64,000 nucleotides of DNA from Bacteroides sp. MSB163 (GCF_036416795.1 NZ_CP143867.1:1488001-1552000), one strand, 5' to 3'; positions 41,277 through 51,719 are shown, numbered from the stretch's first letter. The notes: generated by a model not told the origin, from the sequence alone. Made by a program: numbers and translations.

Positions 41277-44249
41277 TTAAAACAAAAGATTTAAACCAAC
41301 AGTAAACTGGCGTGTTGTCGGATAAAGTTCACCGGCACCGGAACCTTCAACACCGGGTGCAAGCCCTTTAATGCTGACTTCAGGGTCCAGTCCTTTGTAG
41401 CCCGTCATAGTAAGCAGATTGTTACCCGCTACATACAGACGAAGACGCTGAATGACATTCTGGTTCTTTAGTTTGAACGTATAACCGATATTTACATTAT
41501 CCAGTTTCACATAATCACCATCTTCCACATAGTAACTCTGCATGGCAGGAGCACCCTTTACATAGGAATTACTACCAAATGGTTTCTCGAGTACGGAGCG
41601 TGGCAGATTGCCTTCGCCGATACGTGCTGTTGTTTCCCAATGCATGCGTTGACGGTTAAGCACCTGGAAGTTGAATGCACCACGGAACATTACAGAAACA
41701 TCAAAGCCCTTATAATTCAATGCCAGGTTAAGACTACCATAAGTTGTAGGGATACCGTTACCTATTACCCGCTTGTCACCGTCATTGGCATCCGTCAGCA
41801 ATTTCGGTTCACCATCGGCTCCATAAACCATCCACAGACCATCAGATGTAAGGCTATGTGTTTGGAAACCATGGAAATTACCTACCGGATCACCTTCTCT
41901 TACAATGTGTGTATGCGTCTGTATCGGCGAACCTGTAGCACCTGCATACCAGTAATCTTTCTGGTAAAGTCCGTTAGAAAGAGATACAATCTTGTTCTTG
42001 TTATAGGAAAAAGTTCCTGTTATGTCAAAACGTAAATCCCTGGTTTGTATAGCTGTACCACTCAATAACAATTCAATACCCTGATTTCTGATTTTTCCTA
42101 CGTTTGCCATCATGCTCGATACAATATAGGGCGGAGTAGGAACTTCGTAAGTAGAAAGCAAATCCGAAGTCTCACGATGATAAACGTCAACCGAACCCGA
42201 AAGTCTGTTCTTCAGGAAAGAGAAATCAAGACCGAAGTTCAGCTCGCTTTTCGTTTCCCACTTCAAATCGGGATTTGGATTCTGATAAGGTGCAGCTCCC
42301 TGTGTCCATTTACCATTAATGTAAGCATAGCCACCATAACCCAGCAGATACATTGACAGCAAGTTTGCATTCACCTCGTTACCCGTAACACCATAACCGA
42401 CACGGAACTTTAAATCATCCAGCCACTTCACCTCTTTCAGGAAGTTCTCTTTGCTAAGGCGCCAACCGGCTGATACGGCAGGGAACCATCCCCACTTATG
42501 GTTATCACCAAAGCGGGAAGAACCTTCACGGCGCAAACTTGCCATGAACATGTACTTCTCATCATAATTGTAAGTCACACGGCCAAAGAAAGAAATAAGC
42601 TTATGTGTATTTCTATAGCTGGTCATAGCTGCCTTGTTATCTTTCATATCATTCATGGAACCAATGTTCCATGGACCGAACATGTCCGTCGGAAAATCTT
42701 TCGCCCATTGATATAATCCTTTAGCATCATCATCCTGATAACTATAGCCCGCCATAGCACCCAGATTATGGAGTCCTAAGGATTTGGTGTAATCACCTAC
42801 CAATTCCAACGTTTTCTGCAGACTGTTGTCAGCCCAGTTCCACACATTGCCATAATCACCATTGACAACCGTAGACATATGCTTGAAAGAGTTGCTCTTG
42901 TTTTCCATACGGTCAAAGCGTTGAAGAGCTCCCATGACGCTCAAATTAAGCCCTTCAATCGGGGTAACTGTCATCTTACCGCTCATCATCAGTTGATTAT
43001 ATCCCTCTTTGTCATATTCTTCATTAATCATGGCAACAGGGTTATAAGGTTTCAGATTGACTTTATATTCAGTATAGTTTCCGTTCTCATCATAAATGGG
43101 ACGCGTTGGATTTTCCAACAGAGCATTCAGGTAGGCAGAATACCATGCACGTTGCTGAGTGACATAGCTATCATTGATATTCAACTGGAAACGCAGTTTA
43201 TCATTAAACATATTGTGATTCAATCCGATTTTTGCAGTGATGGATTCACGGTCTGTCTTATTGATGACACCCTCACGCTTCCGGTAATCGATAGAAGCCA
43301 CATAATTGGACTGGGCATTGCCACCCTTCAAAGAAAGAAAGTGATTCTGGCTGATAGCTGTACGGCTGATTGCATCTACCCAATCAGTGGTAGTTCCTTC
43401 ATCTTGAATTCCTGGAAAATCAGAATTATCTTTCAAGTTACGATAATCATCCGCAGTCAACATATCTGCATGTTTGGAAATAGTTTCAAATGATACGGAT
43501 GCATTGTATTCCAACGACATCTTCGTGGCTTTGGCACGATTGGTAGTAATAACAATCACACCATTCGTACCACGTGTACCGTAGATTGCAGCAGCCGAAC
43601 CATCTTTCAACACGTCAATAGATTCAATATCCTCACTTGAAATAGCCGTCATGCTACCACCGGGAATACCATCAATGACTATCAGCGGGCTGGTATTGCC
43701 TGATAATGAATTTACACCACGAATAGTCATTTCAAGCCCCAACACCGGGTCACCGGTATAATTAGAAAGTTGTAAGCCGGCTACTTTACCTTGAAGCAAC
43801 TGTTCGGGGCTCTTCACCATACCGGCAAGGAAATTATCCTTTTTCACCGAAGTAATGGCACTCGTCACTTCTCCCTTCTTCATTGAGCCGTAGCCCACCA
43901 CCACTACATCATCCAACAAGAAAACGTCCTCTTCAAGAGTTATATTAAGGGAAGTGGTATTTGCATTCGTCTGAATAGTGCGCGTTACATAACCGACATA
44001 ACTCACCGTTAGTGTGTTACCCGGAGTCATCTTAATTTCAAAACGTCCATCGACATCCGTCGAAACACCGTTCGCAGTACCCGTCTCCAAAATCGTAACA
44101 CCCGGCAGAGTGTTACCTTTTGAATCCTTCACAACACCCTGGAAATTCTTTGTCTGTGCAGCGATAAACTGGCATGCGCATAACATACATACCAATGCCA
44201 TCAGCCGCATTGTTCCGGAAATAATCCGTTCTTGATTAAACTTAGGCAT
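41277..44249 (-). CDS. SusC/RagA TonB-dependent outer-membrane transporter
   Basis: 990 residues with a signal peptide (LMALVCMLCACQFIAAQ), a carboxypeptidase-regulatory-like domain (FQGVVKDSKGNTLPGVTILETG), TonB box region (LDDVVVVGYGSMKKGEVTSAI), plug domain (PEQLLQGKVAGLQLS, TIRGVNSLSG, IESIDVLKDGSAAAIYGTRGTNGVI) and a C-terminal barrel ending in a Phe (TVGLNLLF). It imports oligosaccharides with the SusD partner downstream. The order SusC, SusD, GH97, DUF4185 with tight spacing indicates one transcript. Confidence 0.95.
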   Translation of the reverse strand: MPKFNQERIISGTMRLMALVCMLCACQFIAAQTKNFQGVVKDSKGNTLPGVTILETGTANGVSTDVDGRFEIKMTPGNTLTVSYVGYVTRTIQTNANTTSLNITLEEDVFLLDDVVVVGYGSMKKGEVTSAITSVKKDNFLAGMVKSPEQLLQGKVAGLQLSNYTGDPVLGLEMTIRGVNSLSGNTSPLIVIDGIPGGSMTAISSEDIESIDVLKDGSAAAIYGTRGTNGVIVITTNRAKATKMSLEYNASVSFETISKHADMLTADDYRNLKDNSDFPGIQDEGTTTDWVDAISRTAISQNHFLSLKGGNAQSNYVASIDYRKREGVINKTDRESITAKIGLNHNMFNDKLRFQLNINDSYVTQQRAWYSAYLNALLENPTRPIYDENGNYTEYKVNLKPYNPVAMINEEYDKEGYNQLMMSGKMTVTPIEGLNLSVMGALQRFDRMENKSNSFKHMSTVVNGDYGNVWNWADNSLQKTLELVGDYTKSLGLHNLGAMAGYSYQDDDAKGLYQWAKDFPTDMFGPWNIGSMNDMKDNKAAMTSYRNTHKLISFFGRVTYNYDEKYMFMASLRREGSSRFGDNHKWGWFPAVSAGWRLSKENFLKEVKWLDDLKFRVGYGVTGNEVNANLLSMYLLGYGGYAYINGKWTQGAAPYQNPNPDLKWETKSELNFGLDFSFLKNRLSGSVDVYHRETSDLLSTYEVPTPPYIVSSMMANVGKIRNQGIELLLSGTAIQTRDLRFDITGTFSYNKNKIVSLSNGLYQKDYWYAGATGSPIQTHTHIVREGDPVGNFHGFQTHSLTSDGLWMVYGADGEPKLLTDANDGDKRVIGNGIPTTYGSLNLALNYKGFDVSVMFRGAFNFQVLNRQRMHWETTARIGEGNLPRSVLEKPFGSNSYVKGAPAMQSYYVEDGDYVKLDNVNIGYTFKLKNQNVIQRLRLYVAGNNLLTMTGYKGLDPEVSIKGLAPGVEGSGAGELYPTTRQFTVGLNLLF

Positions 44250-44309
44250 AGACTTAAAGTAATAAGGTTGATAAATTTAAGTTGTTATTTGTCTCTCGTG
44301 ATTTTCTTT

Positions 44310-45485
44310 TTAAAAAGGTCTGACGACTTCCAGATCATCAGCCGAAGGTAATGCCGGGAACTTGGCATGCGGCTCGCTCTGATACCAGAATACAACAGAA
44401 GAGATATCTGATTTCTGGTCAAGATAACGACCATCATTGCGCCATCCAAGATCCTGAATAGTAACTTTCAAGTCCTTGTCAAAGCGAACAGGGTCAAGAA
44501 TATGCCAGCGATACATACCGAAACGTTGTTGCGAACGGTATACTCCATCGGGGCGTATAATCTGGTGAAGTCCTGCATAAGGGGTAGAAAATTCCTCGTA
44601 TTGGCGGGTTGTTTTATTCTCAAAATTGTAGGAACCACAGAAATAGTCTTCTGTACCAGTACCACAGATGGTCGGGAACTTTTTGTCACCATCCATGAAG
44701 AATTTAATTTCTCCTTCACCCCACCAACCACTGTTATTGACCTGCCATGCCATGTAAGTACCCACATATTGGCCCTTGCCCTTGATGCCATCAACCAATA
44801 CATGGTCAGAAGTCATATTGGGGTTTGAACGGCGGAATTGTGCATGGAAGTAAGCGGCATCCTCAGGAACTTCAGTCAATGTATAGTTTATCTGATAGTA
44901 AACCCGCATTTCATTGTTCGGATCAATGTTTTCCATAGTGATTCTACACTTTTTGCGGAAAGGCATTTGCCAGTAACAGTTGAATGCGCTGCCCGGATTC
45001 ACGCATACGGCCAGTGAAGATAATGGAGAATACACTCCCCAGCCACTACAGAAGAAATCACCAATGGGACATTCTACAGAAGGCTCTTTCTCATCATCCC
45101 AATAAAATCGGATAATTGTTTTCCGCCACTCACCTGTGGGAGTCATCCAGATTTGCTGGATAGCGCCGGGACCTTCTATTTCAGCCAATGTAAAAGTCTC
45201 ATTAGGACCGATATTCACATAAGGATTCACCTTCCAGCCTTGTCCCAAGGTCTTTGCTGCGTGATGTGCATTAGCTTGATTAGGTTTATCTTTATCCCTC
45301 ACCGGATCAGCCATACCACCCTTACCTTTTTCGCCGGTAAAGTTTTCAGGACTGATAGAGCGGGTTTTTGCATCGGACAAACGATACAAATTACCCATAT
45401 TCATGTCAAGTCCATTGAAGTTTTGAGCATAAACGCTCACTGCACCTAAACATAAGGCGCTTAAAATAAAAGCTTTGATTTTCAT
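44310..45485 (-). CDS. DUF2961 (GH172) glycoside hydrolase
   Basis: 391 residues from ATG 45485 (MKIKAFILSALCLGAVSVYAQ); the open frame upstream to 45608 lacks a leader and overlaps the kinase gene. Hallmarks of DUF2961: EIEGPGAIQQIWMTPTGEWRKTIIRFYWDDEKEPSVECPIGDFF, NCYWQMPFRKKCRITMEN, ICGTGTEDYFCGSYNF. GH172 members act on alpha-furanosides, including alpha-D-fructofuranosides and exo-acting alpha-D-arabinofuranosidases from gut Bacteroidetes. A periplasmic exo-enzyme releasing D-arabinose fits the neighbouring FucI-type isomerase, kinase and permease. Lies between araB and SusC in the same operon. Confidence 0.88.
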   Translation of the reverse strand: MKIKAFILSALCLGAVSVYAQNFNGLDMNMGNLYRLSDAKTRSISPENFTGEKGKGGMADPVRDKDKPNQANAHHAAKTLGQGWKVNPYVNIGPNETFTLAEIEGPGAIQQIWMTPTGEWRKTIIRFYWDDEKEPSVECPIGDFFCSGWGVYSPLSSLAVCVNPGSAFNCYWQMPFRKKCRITMENIDPNNEMRVYYQINYTLTEVPEDAAYFHAQFRRSNPNMTSDHVLVDGIKGKGQYVGTYMAWQVNNSGWWGEGEIKFFMDGDKKFPTICGTGTEDYFCGSYNFENKTTRQYEEFSTPYAGLHQIIRPDGVYRSQQRFGMYRWHILDPVRFDKDLKVTIQDLGWRNDGRYLDQKSDISSVVFWYQSEPHAKFPALPSADDLEVVRPF

Positions 45486-45504
45486 GATTAAATAGATTAA
45501 TGGT

Positions 45505-47151
45505 TTATAGATTGATATATTCAGCATTTTTTGCCAGTTCAAGGTATTTCTTGTAGAGTATTTCATAAACCCTTGCCCTTTCGGTGTCCGGTTTATATTC
45601 CACCTCAATATCCGCCCCCATATACTTCATGGCTTCCATGATGTCCTGATATACTCCCGCAGCTACCGCTGCAAACATAGCCGCCCCGAGTGCGCAAGTC
45701 TGCTGTGAGCGCACGATGCGAATAGGCATATTCAGCACATCAGCCAAAGTCTGCATGACAAAAGGGGCCTTTTTGCTGATTCCTCCAATGCCGTTGACAG
45801 AATCAATATGCAGACCTTGTGCTTTCATATGCTCTACAATACGCCGGGAGCCGAATGCGGTGGCTTCGACAAGGGCTTTGAATACCTCCGGGGCAGTGCT
45901 TCCCAGTGTCAGTCCTGCAATCATGCCTTTCACATTCTGATCGGCATACGGCGTGCGGCGCCCGTTCATCCAGTCAAGGGCAACGATGTCATTTTCAGAA
46001 AGTTTCAAGGCTTGTGCTTCTCGGGTCAATTCAATCAGCATGGTGTCCATGACTTTCTGTTTAGCTTCTCCTTCGGGGATGTTCTTCAAGGGCCATGACA
46101 TGAATTTCCCGAACCATGCATAAATGTCTCCGAAAGCTGACTGTCCGGCTTCCAGCCCAATGAATCCGGGAAGTACGGAACCATCCACTTGCCCGCAGAT
46201 ACCTTCTATGCATCGGTCTCCTATTTCATGTTTCTCTGCCACCATGATGTCGCAGGTGGAGGTTCCCATGATGCGTGTAAGTACCCCCGGTGCTACCGAA
46301 GCTCCCACGGCTCCCATGTGTGCATCGAGTGCTCCTACGGCTACGGCGATGCCTTGAGGTAAGCCCAGTTTACCGGCCCATTCGGCGGTCAACGTGCCGG
46401 CACGGGTGTCACTGGTGTAAGGTTGCGTGAAAAGATGGGGGAGGATTCTGTTCAGGGAGGGATTAAGTTCTAAAAGAACTTCGGAAGAAGAAAGTAACCA
46501 GCTTTCGTGCCACATAGCTTTATGCCCTGCTGCACAACGGCTACGAAGCATTTTTTCCGGAATTGTGTTCCCTGTAACCAAACCTGTCATCCAATCACAA
46601 TGCTCTGTCCATGAATAAACAGCCTCTTTTACTTTAGAATTAGTATTGATGACATGTAAAACTTTTGACCATACCCATTCTGAAGAATAAGTACCTCCTT
46701 CGTAGAGTAAATAGTCAAGATTACGTTCCTTCATGAGAGCGTTTATCTGCTCGGCTTCACGAACCGCCGTATGGTCTTTCCAAAGGATAAACATGGCATC
46801 CGGCTCTTCTGCAAATTCAGGATTCAAGGCTAATGGCATCCCATTGCAATCAGTCAATGCAGGTGTACTGCCGGTGGTGTCAAAACATAACCCACAAATA
46901 GAAGCTATCTCCTCTTCTGTCAGATGGGATAAAGCAGTGTGCACAGCTTCCGTCATAGATTCAATATAATCCAGCGGATGCTGGCGATACCGATTACTTT
47001 GTGCATCGCAGTAAAGACCTGCTTTCCAACGGGGGTAGAAACTTACCCCCGTAGTAACTTCATCTCCATTGCGCACATCCACTATTAATGCCCGGCAGGA
47101 ATCCGTACCGAAATCAAGTCCAATGACATATTTCTTATTAGATTCTATCAT
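45505..47151 (-). CDS. araB: AraB-type ribulokinase (FGGY family)
   Basis: 548 residues, close to AraB over the full length: N-terminal phosphate loop VIGLDFGTDSCRALIVDVRNG, FYPRWKAGLYCDAQSNRYRQHPLDYIESM, DTTGSTPALTD, LWKDHTAVREAEQIN, then GTSTCDIMVAEKHEIGDRCI and GQSAFGDIYAWFG in the ATPase half. AraB phosphorylates ribulose; E. coli AraB accepts both L- and D-ribulose, so D-ribulose made from D-arabinose by the adjacent FucI-type isomerase is a plausible substrate, yielding D-ribulose-5-phosphate for the pentose phosphate pathway. An L-ribulose role would need AraA and AraD, not seen here. A truncated near-identical copy of the 3' 60% is at 54357-55322. Confidence 0.88.
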   Translation of the reverse strand: MIESNKKYVIGLDFGTDSCRALIVDVRNGDEVTTGVSFYPRWKAGLYCDAQSNRYRQHPLDYIESMTEAVHTALSHLTEEEIASICGLCFDTTGSTPALTDCNGMPLALNPEFAEEPDAMFILWKDHTAVREAEQINALMKERNLDYLLYEGGTYSSEWVWSKVLHVINTNSKVKEAVYSWTEHCDWMTGLVTGNTIPEKMLRSRCAAGHKAMWHESWLLSSSEVLLELNPSLNRILPHLFTQPYTSDTRAGTLTAEWAGKLGLPQGIAVAVGALDAHMGAVGASVAPGVLTRIMGTSTCDIMVAEKHEIGDRCIEGICGQVDGSVLPGFIGLEAGQSAFGDIYAWFGKFMSWPLKNIPEGEAKQKVMDTMLIELTREAQALKLSENDIVALDWMNGRRTPYADQNVKGMIAGLTLGSTAPEVFKALVEATAFGSRRIVEHMKAQGLHIDSVNGIGGISKKAPFVMQTLADVLNMPIRIVRSQQTCALGAAMFAAVAAGVYQDIMEAMKYMGADIEVEYKPDTERARVYEILYKKYLELAKNAEYINL

Positions 47152-47159
47152 ATGAATTC

Positions 47160-48590
47160 TTATTTAATTGCTAATTCCTGTTTTCTTGCAATGAAATATC
47201 CATAGTAAGCAATAACCGCAAAAGCTATAGCCGGAACAATATATGCAGCCATAATGCTACCGGTCTGATCAGAAACAATACCTTGAATTTGAGTCAGGAC
47301 AGCCGCACCTGCAATGGCCATTACCATGCCCGAACCCCCGATTTTAGTATCTTCTCCCAAACCTGTAAGTCCAAAGCCATAAATGGTTGGGAACATCAGT
47401 GACATACATCCGGAAATACCCATCAGGCAATATACTCCGAAACTACCCTTACCAAGCATAGCACCTACACAGCATAGTACGGCAAGAATAGCGAGACCTA
47501 TCAAAAGTTTGTAGGCTTTCACATACTTCATCATCCCTGTACATAGGAAGCGCATAGCGACAAAGAGGATAAGCGACATAATGTAATAAGTCGCGGCTGC
47601 CTGTTCGGCCGTACGAGGCAACAAGTCATTCAATCCAAGCCATTCGCAACCATTATAGAATGCGGCAGATACAGGTTCTACATTGCGCAATGCATCTACA
47701 ACTGCATCGGCAGAAGCCGCATTGCCCAGAGAAGCCAACACACCGTCAAAATTCAACTGCTGCATAGCATAGCGGATGACAAATGACCACACAGCTATCT
47801 GTGCACCTACATAGAAGAATTGCGCAACTACGCCCCACACATAATTCTTATTTTTCATGAGCCTGCGGAAAGTGGCGCCAAATTCAACCTTTTCTCCCTT
47901 TTCACTAAGATTAGGCATTTTGGTAATCCAAATGGCGGCTAAAAGTACCAACATCACCAATCCAAGCACTACATAAGCCATAGTGACAGCACTTAATTCC
48001 TGACCTTGGATGGCAGCCAATTCACTAGCCGGGAGCTGGCTACGTTCTGAAGCAGTCATCATGTTCAATTGCGAAAGAATGAAAATCTGACTAATCACCA
48101 CTCCCGTAATTGCTCCAAACGGATTGAATGCCTGCGATAGATTTAAACGGCGTGTAGCTGTACTCTCAGGACCAATTGCCAATACATACGAATTGGTTGA
48201 TGTTTCCAATACGGAAAGTCCGGCAAAAAGAACAAAAATGGCCAACAGGTACATGAAGAAACTGAACTCAACGTTTATTCCGGAGCAAAGCATTGCCGGA
48301 TAGAACAATAAGGCACCCAAAGCATACAAACCAAGTCCCAACATTACACCGGACTTATAAGTGTACTTCTTGATAAATAATGCACCCGGAATGGCACAGC
48401 ATCCATAGCCCAATAGATAACACACCACTTGTATCCAGGCAGTTTTCGAGTCACTGATACTCATGATTCGCTTGAATGCGGCGAGCATGGTATCCGTAAG
48501 ATTATTCGGCACAGCCCAGGCAAAGAACAGCGTGGTGAGCAGAATGAACGGGAAGAGGATTCCTTTCGGTATTATTCGATTCGATTCCAT
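47160..48590 (-). CDS. fucP: FucP-like MFS sugar:proton symporter
   Basis: 476 residues and about 12 TM helices. The N-terminal half aligns well with L-fucose permease: LTTLFFAWAVPNNLTDTMLAAF, SKTAWIQVVCYLLGYGCCAIPGALFIKKYTYKSG, LETSTNSYVLAIGPESTATRRLNLSQAFNPFGAI, and GAQIAVWSFVIRYA in the second half. An insertion between TM7 and TM8 (ASLGNAASADAVVDALRNVEP) is present. FucP also carries D-arabinose. It would move the released monosaccharide across the inner membrane. Eight bases upstream of araB. Confidence 0.85.
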   Translation of the reverse strand: MESNRIIPKGILFPFILLTTLFFAWAVPNNLTDTMLAAFKRIMSISDSKTAWIQVVCYLLGYGCCAIPGALFIKKYTYKSGVMLGLGLYALGALLFYPAMLCSGINVEFSFFMYLLAIFVLFAGLSVLETSTNSYVLAIGPESTATRRLNLSQAFNPFGAITGVVISQIFILSQLNMMTASERSQLPASELAAIQGQELSAVTMAYVVLGLVMLVLLAAIWITKMPNLSEKGEKVEFGATFRRLMKNKNYVWGVVAQFFYVGAQIAVWSFVIRYAMQQLNFDGVLASLGNAASADAVVDALRNVEPVSAAFYNGCEWLGLNDLLPRTAEQAAATYYIMSLILFVAMRFLCTGMMKYVKAYKLLIGLAILAVLCCVGAMLGKGSFGVYCLMGISGCMSLMFPTIYGFGLTGLGEDTKIGGSGMVMAIAGAAVLTQIQGIVSDQTGSIMAAYIVPAIAFAVIAYYGYFIARKQELAIK

Positions 48591-48615
48591 ACGAATTTGA
48601 TATTATATAGTTACC

Positions 48616-49857
48616 CTATTGAAACTTTGTCTTAATTACATTCAAATCTGCTCCGAATAATTTCTGTACGATAGGAGCCAACTGTCCATCTTCACCCTGT
48701 ATGTGAATTACTTTCTGTGTATGTACCAACGATGCACCCGGTGCAAGTTCCGCTCCCGGAGAAGATGTTTCAATCTCATAGAAAGGTCCCATGATAGAAC
48801 CGTCTTCCACCGGACCGTCATTGTAAGAATTGATGACATCACCCTCAAACGGGTCTTCCTGTGGTCCCCATTGTCCATTCACATAAGCTGAAGGAGTTTC
48901 GGGCAGGCTGCACCACAAGATAGTCAGTACACCTTTTGACGAGTCATAACTTCCACACAGGCTTGTTGCGCGTGAAGCCGGCAATCCTAACTTTGAACGA
49001 TATTTTCCATCTATCTTGAAATAGATGATACCTTCCTCTTTGATTAACCTATCTGCCGGGATTTTGCCGAAATACTCATCATTTACAATCGTCCCTTCCG
49101 CATCTTCCTTATATGGAATAAAGACGGTAGTGGTAGGTGTGGGATTAAAACAGCCGAGCATCCATACCGACACCAGTCCGCCCTCTTTTGTCCATGCGCT
49201 ATCGCCCGTATTAGTAATCTTATTCTCACTCTTATAAGCTACTATTTTCATACCTTGTGAAAGTTGTATACCGAAATCCGCAGCCACTTCATCAGTATTC
49301 ATCAATGACACCGTACGGTCGATATTCATGTCGAAAGTAGTACCTGAAGCATTTGTCAGACGGGTGTCCTTCACGAAATGAACACTGCTATCATCCTGTG
49401 ACTTAATGGCAAAGGCTTCCGTGTCGAGCACAGTGGGAACTACCCAGTTATCATAAACCTGCTCCTGCCCCTCCTTAAAATAGAGTGAGAACGGGCCGCC
49501 TTCGGGACCCAACCAGAAACGCTCTTCACCTCCTACAGGATTGAACTGCGGGCTGACCTTTCCCTCACGAATAAAGCGGTAGTTAATCCATCCGTAGCTA
49601 TCGCCCTCGTCACCGGAAGCCGAAGTAGTCATCACCCGCCCCTGCCATGCCGGAACAATCATGACTTTAGAATTTCCATCGGCAGAAACCAGTTCAGTGT
49701 ATTCTATGCCATTCTCTTTCAGGAATTGGGCATCATAAGCATAACTTCCCATCTTAACTTCTTTTTGTCCGCTGCAAGATGCGAGTAACGTAACCGCACC
49801 TACAAGCAGAGTGTTTTTCAAATTGATTAGTTGCAACATAATTCTCATGTTTTTCAT
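48616..49857 (-). CDS. DUF6786-like lipoprotein of the PUL
   Basis: 413 residues with a lipoprotein leader (TLLVGAVTLLASC-SGQ). The mature part is all-beta and of galactose-mutarotase-like character (SKVMIVPAWQGRVMTTSASGD, GWINYRFIREG, GGEERFWLGPEGGPFSLYF, NGQWGPQEDPFEGDVINSYNDG), consistent with the DUF6786 family. It could be an aldose epimerase-like protein or a binding protein. Starts with ATGA overlapping the fucI stop, so translation is coupled. Activity not established. Confidence 0.65.
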   Translation of the reverse strand: MKNMRIMLQLINLKNTLLVGAVTLLASCSGQKEVKMGSYAYDAQFLKENGIEYTELVSADGNSKVMIVPAWQGRVMTTSASGDEGDSYGWINYRFIREGKVSPQFNPVGGEERFWLGPEGGPFSLYFKEGQEQVYDNWVVPTVLDTEAFAIKSQDDSSVHFVKDTRLTNASGTTFDMNIDRTVSLMNTDEVAADFGIQLSQGMKIVAYKSENKITNTGDSAWTKEGGLVSVWMLGCFNPTPTTTVFIPYKEDAEGTIVNDEYFGKIPADRLIKEEGIIYFKIDGKYRSKLGLPASRATSLCGSYDSSKGVLTILWCSLPETPSAYVNGQWGPQEDPFEGDVINSYNDGPVEDGSIMGPFYEIETSSPGAELAPGASLVHTQKVIHIQGEDGQLAPIVQKLFGADLNVIKTKFQ

Positions 49858-51641
49858 TTATAGAGAGGTCCGTAATTTTTACAAGCTCTATAATCACTAC
49901 CTTCCACGTCTTCACCGAAGGCAGACCATGCGCTGGGACGGAAAATATTTTCCTCAGGAACATTGTGCATGCATACGGGAATACGGAGCATGGAAGCCAG
50001 TGTAATCAAATCAGCACCCGTATGACCATAGCTGATAGCGCCATGATTGGCACCCCAACGATTCATAACGGTATATACATCGCGGAAACAACCTTTACCT
50101 GTCAGGCGTGGAGCAAAGAAAGTGGAAGGCCATGTACGGTCGGTACGCTCATTGATAGCCTTGAAAACATCCTCATCCAGATTAACCGCCCAACCTTCAG
50201 CTATCTGAAGTACAGGTCCTTGTCCTTTTACAAGATTCAACCGGCACATGGTTACAGGCATTTCACCACGGGTCAGGAATTGAGAAGAATATCCACCGCC
50301 ACGCATGTATTCGCGGGAAGCCGGATACCATGTGGTTGCAGCAAGGCATGCCTCAACTTCTTCCTCAGATATTTCCCAGAAAGGTTTCATTACAGGTTTT
50401 CCGTCACGGGTTTGAAGTCCTGTTCCGTCCAGCGTGCAAGAACCTGAGTTAATGAGGTGAATGAAACCATTGGCAGCTTTGCCTTCCAGTTTTTTGCCGG
50501 TTACCCGTTCCACTGCCTTCGGACTCCAATAGGTACGTACGTCAGCAAATATCTGTGCCGTATTTGATAATAAATGTCCAAAAAGCATGGAAGTGCCGTT
50601 CAACGTGTCATTTTCCGTAGCAAAAGTAAATGCTTCACGAATACCGTTCCAATCGAATGAGCTATTCAGTATAGCTTCAGTAAAATCACCATCTGGCTTG
50701 AAGTCTGTCCACTGACGTTGCCCCTGGAAGCCTGCGGCGATGGCATTATGCCCCATTGCTTCTTCCTTAAAGCCCATCTCTGCCAATTTAGGATTACCGA
50801 TCATCATGTCACGGAAAATAAGAGTCATTTTTATCACGTATTCCCAACGCGCATCCTTTTCCTCACGGGAATATACCAGATGTTCCGGATTGAAATCCTT
50901 TCCTTCATTGCTTTTGCAATACTTTTCCGTCCATGCCATGGCGCGGTCAAATTCCTCGTGATCATAAATACCCAACTGAACACGACGCTCTATCTCACTG
51001 GCATCTACATATTCATTACGCATGCCCAGATATTCCTGAAAGAAATCCGGATTGGGGATAGAACCGGCAATGCCCATGGACACGCTTCCTATCGAAAGAT
51101 AAGATTTACCTTTCATGGTTGCAACAGCCAAACCTGCACGGGCAAAACGCAATAGTTTCTCTTGCACATCTTCCGGAATTTCCGTATTACCGATTTCCTG
51201 TACGTCCCGCCCATAAATGCCAAATGCCGGCAATCCTTTCTGTGTATGTCCTGCCAGAGCAGAAGCCAAATAAACAGCGCCCGGACGCTCGGTTCCGTTA
51301 AATCCCCAGATGGCTTTCGGCATTTCACCATCCATGTTAATTGTCTCGAATCCGTAACACCAACAGGGAGTAACAGAGAGTACTACTCCTACTCCATTAT
51401 TACGGAATTTCTCTGCTGCCATAGCTGCTTCAGCCACACCGCCGATAGTGGTATCTGCTATGATACATTCCACAGGTGTGCCATCACTGTGACGTAAAGA
51501 TGAAGAATAAAGCTCTGCTACTTTATGGGCCATAGTCATGGTCATATCTTCCAGTGATTCGCGGATACCCCCGCGACGGCCATCAATAATAGGCCGAATA
51601 CCAATTTTCGGCTTTCCACCGATAAGTCTTGAATGAGTCAT
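49854..51641 (-). CDS. fucI: L-fucose/D-arabinose isomerase (FucI type)
   Basis: 595 residues with colinear similarity to E. coli FucI (591 residues): KIGIRPIIDGRRGGIRESLE, VTPCWCYGFETINMD, KAIWGFNGTERPGAVYLA, KSYLSIGSVSMGIAGS, AAGFQGQRQWTD, FATENDTLNG, RTWPSTFFAPRLTGKG, and the C-terminus GSDYRACKNYGPLYK. The metal-binding Glu/Asp context (ATEND-LNG) is kept. FucI converts L-fucose to L-fuculose and also D-arabinose to D-ribulose. No fuculokinase or fuculose-1-phosphate aldolase gene is nearby while a ribulokinase is, which favours D-arabinose here. First gene of the operon, 78 bases downstream of the LacI-type regulator gene. Confidence 0.93.
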   Translation of the reverse strand: MTHSRLIGGKPKIGIRPIIDGRRGGIRESLEDMTMTMAHKVAELYSSSLRHSDGTPVECIIADTTIGGVAEAAMAAEKFRNNGVGVVLSVTPCWCYGFETINMDGEMPKAIWGFNGTERPGAVYLASALAGHTQKGLPAFGIYGRDVQEIGNTEIPEDVQEKLLRFARAGLAVATMKGKSYLSIGSVSMGIAGSIPNPDFFQEYLGMRNEYVDASEIERRVQLGIYDHEEFDRAMAWTEKYCKSNEGKDFNPEHLVYSREEKDARWEYVIKMTLIFRDMMIGNPKLAEMGFKEEAMGHNAIAAGFQGQRQWTDFKPDGDFTEAILNSSFDWNGIREAFTFATENDTLNGTSMLFGHLLSNTAQIFADVRTYWSPKAVERVTGKKLEGKAANGFIHLINSGSCTLDGTGLQTRDGKPVMKPFWEISEEEVEACLAATTWYPASREYMRGGGYSSQFLTRGEMPVTMCRLNLVKGQGPVLQIAEGWAVNLDEDVFKAINERTDRTWPSTFFAPRLTGKGCFRDVYTVMNRWGANHGAISYGHTGADLITLASMLRIPVCMHNVPEENIFRPSAWSAFGEDVEGSDYRACKNYGPLYK

Positions 51642-51680
51642 GGGTAAATAGATTTATATAGATTAATACTGTTAATTAAC

Positions 51681-51692
51681 TAAATCGATTAA
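51681..51692. promoter_or_regulatory. Possible LacI-type operator before fucI
   Basis: TAAATCGATTAA has the central CG palindrome AATCGATT that many LacI-family operators show, located 40 bases before the fucI start. A GTTAATTAAC palindrome is adjacent (51671-51680). Suggestive only. Confidence 0.35.
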
Positions 51693-51719
51693 GCAAATAT
51701 TTAAAAAAAATAGCCCCGG

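Noticed and set aside
36200..51641. L-fucose utilization locus
   Set aside because: FucI and FucP alone would suggest it, but there is no fuculokinase or fuculose-1-phosphate aldolase, and the kinase is AraB-like; GH172 and DUF4185 enzymes point to furanosides.
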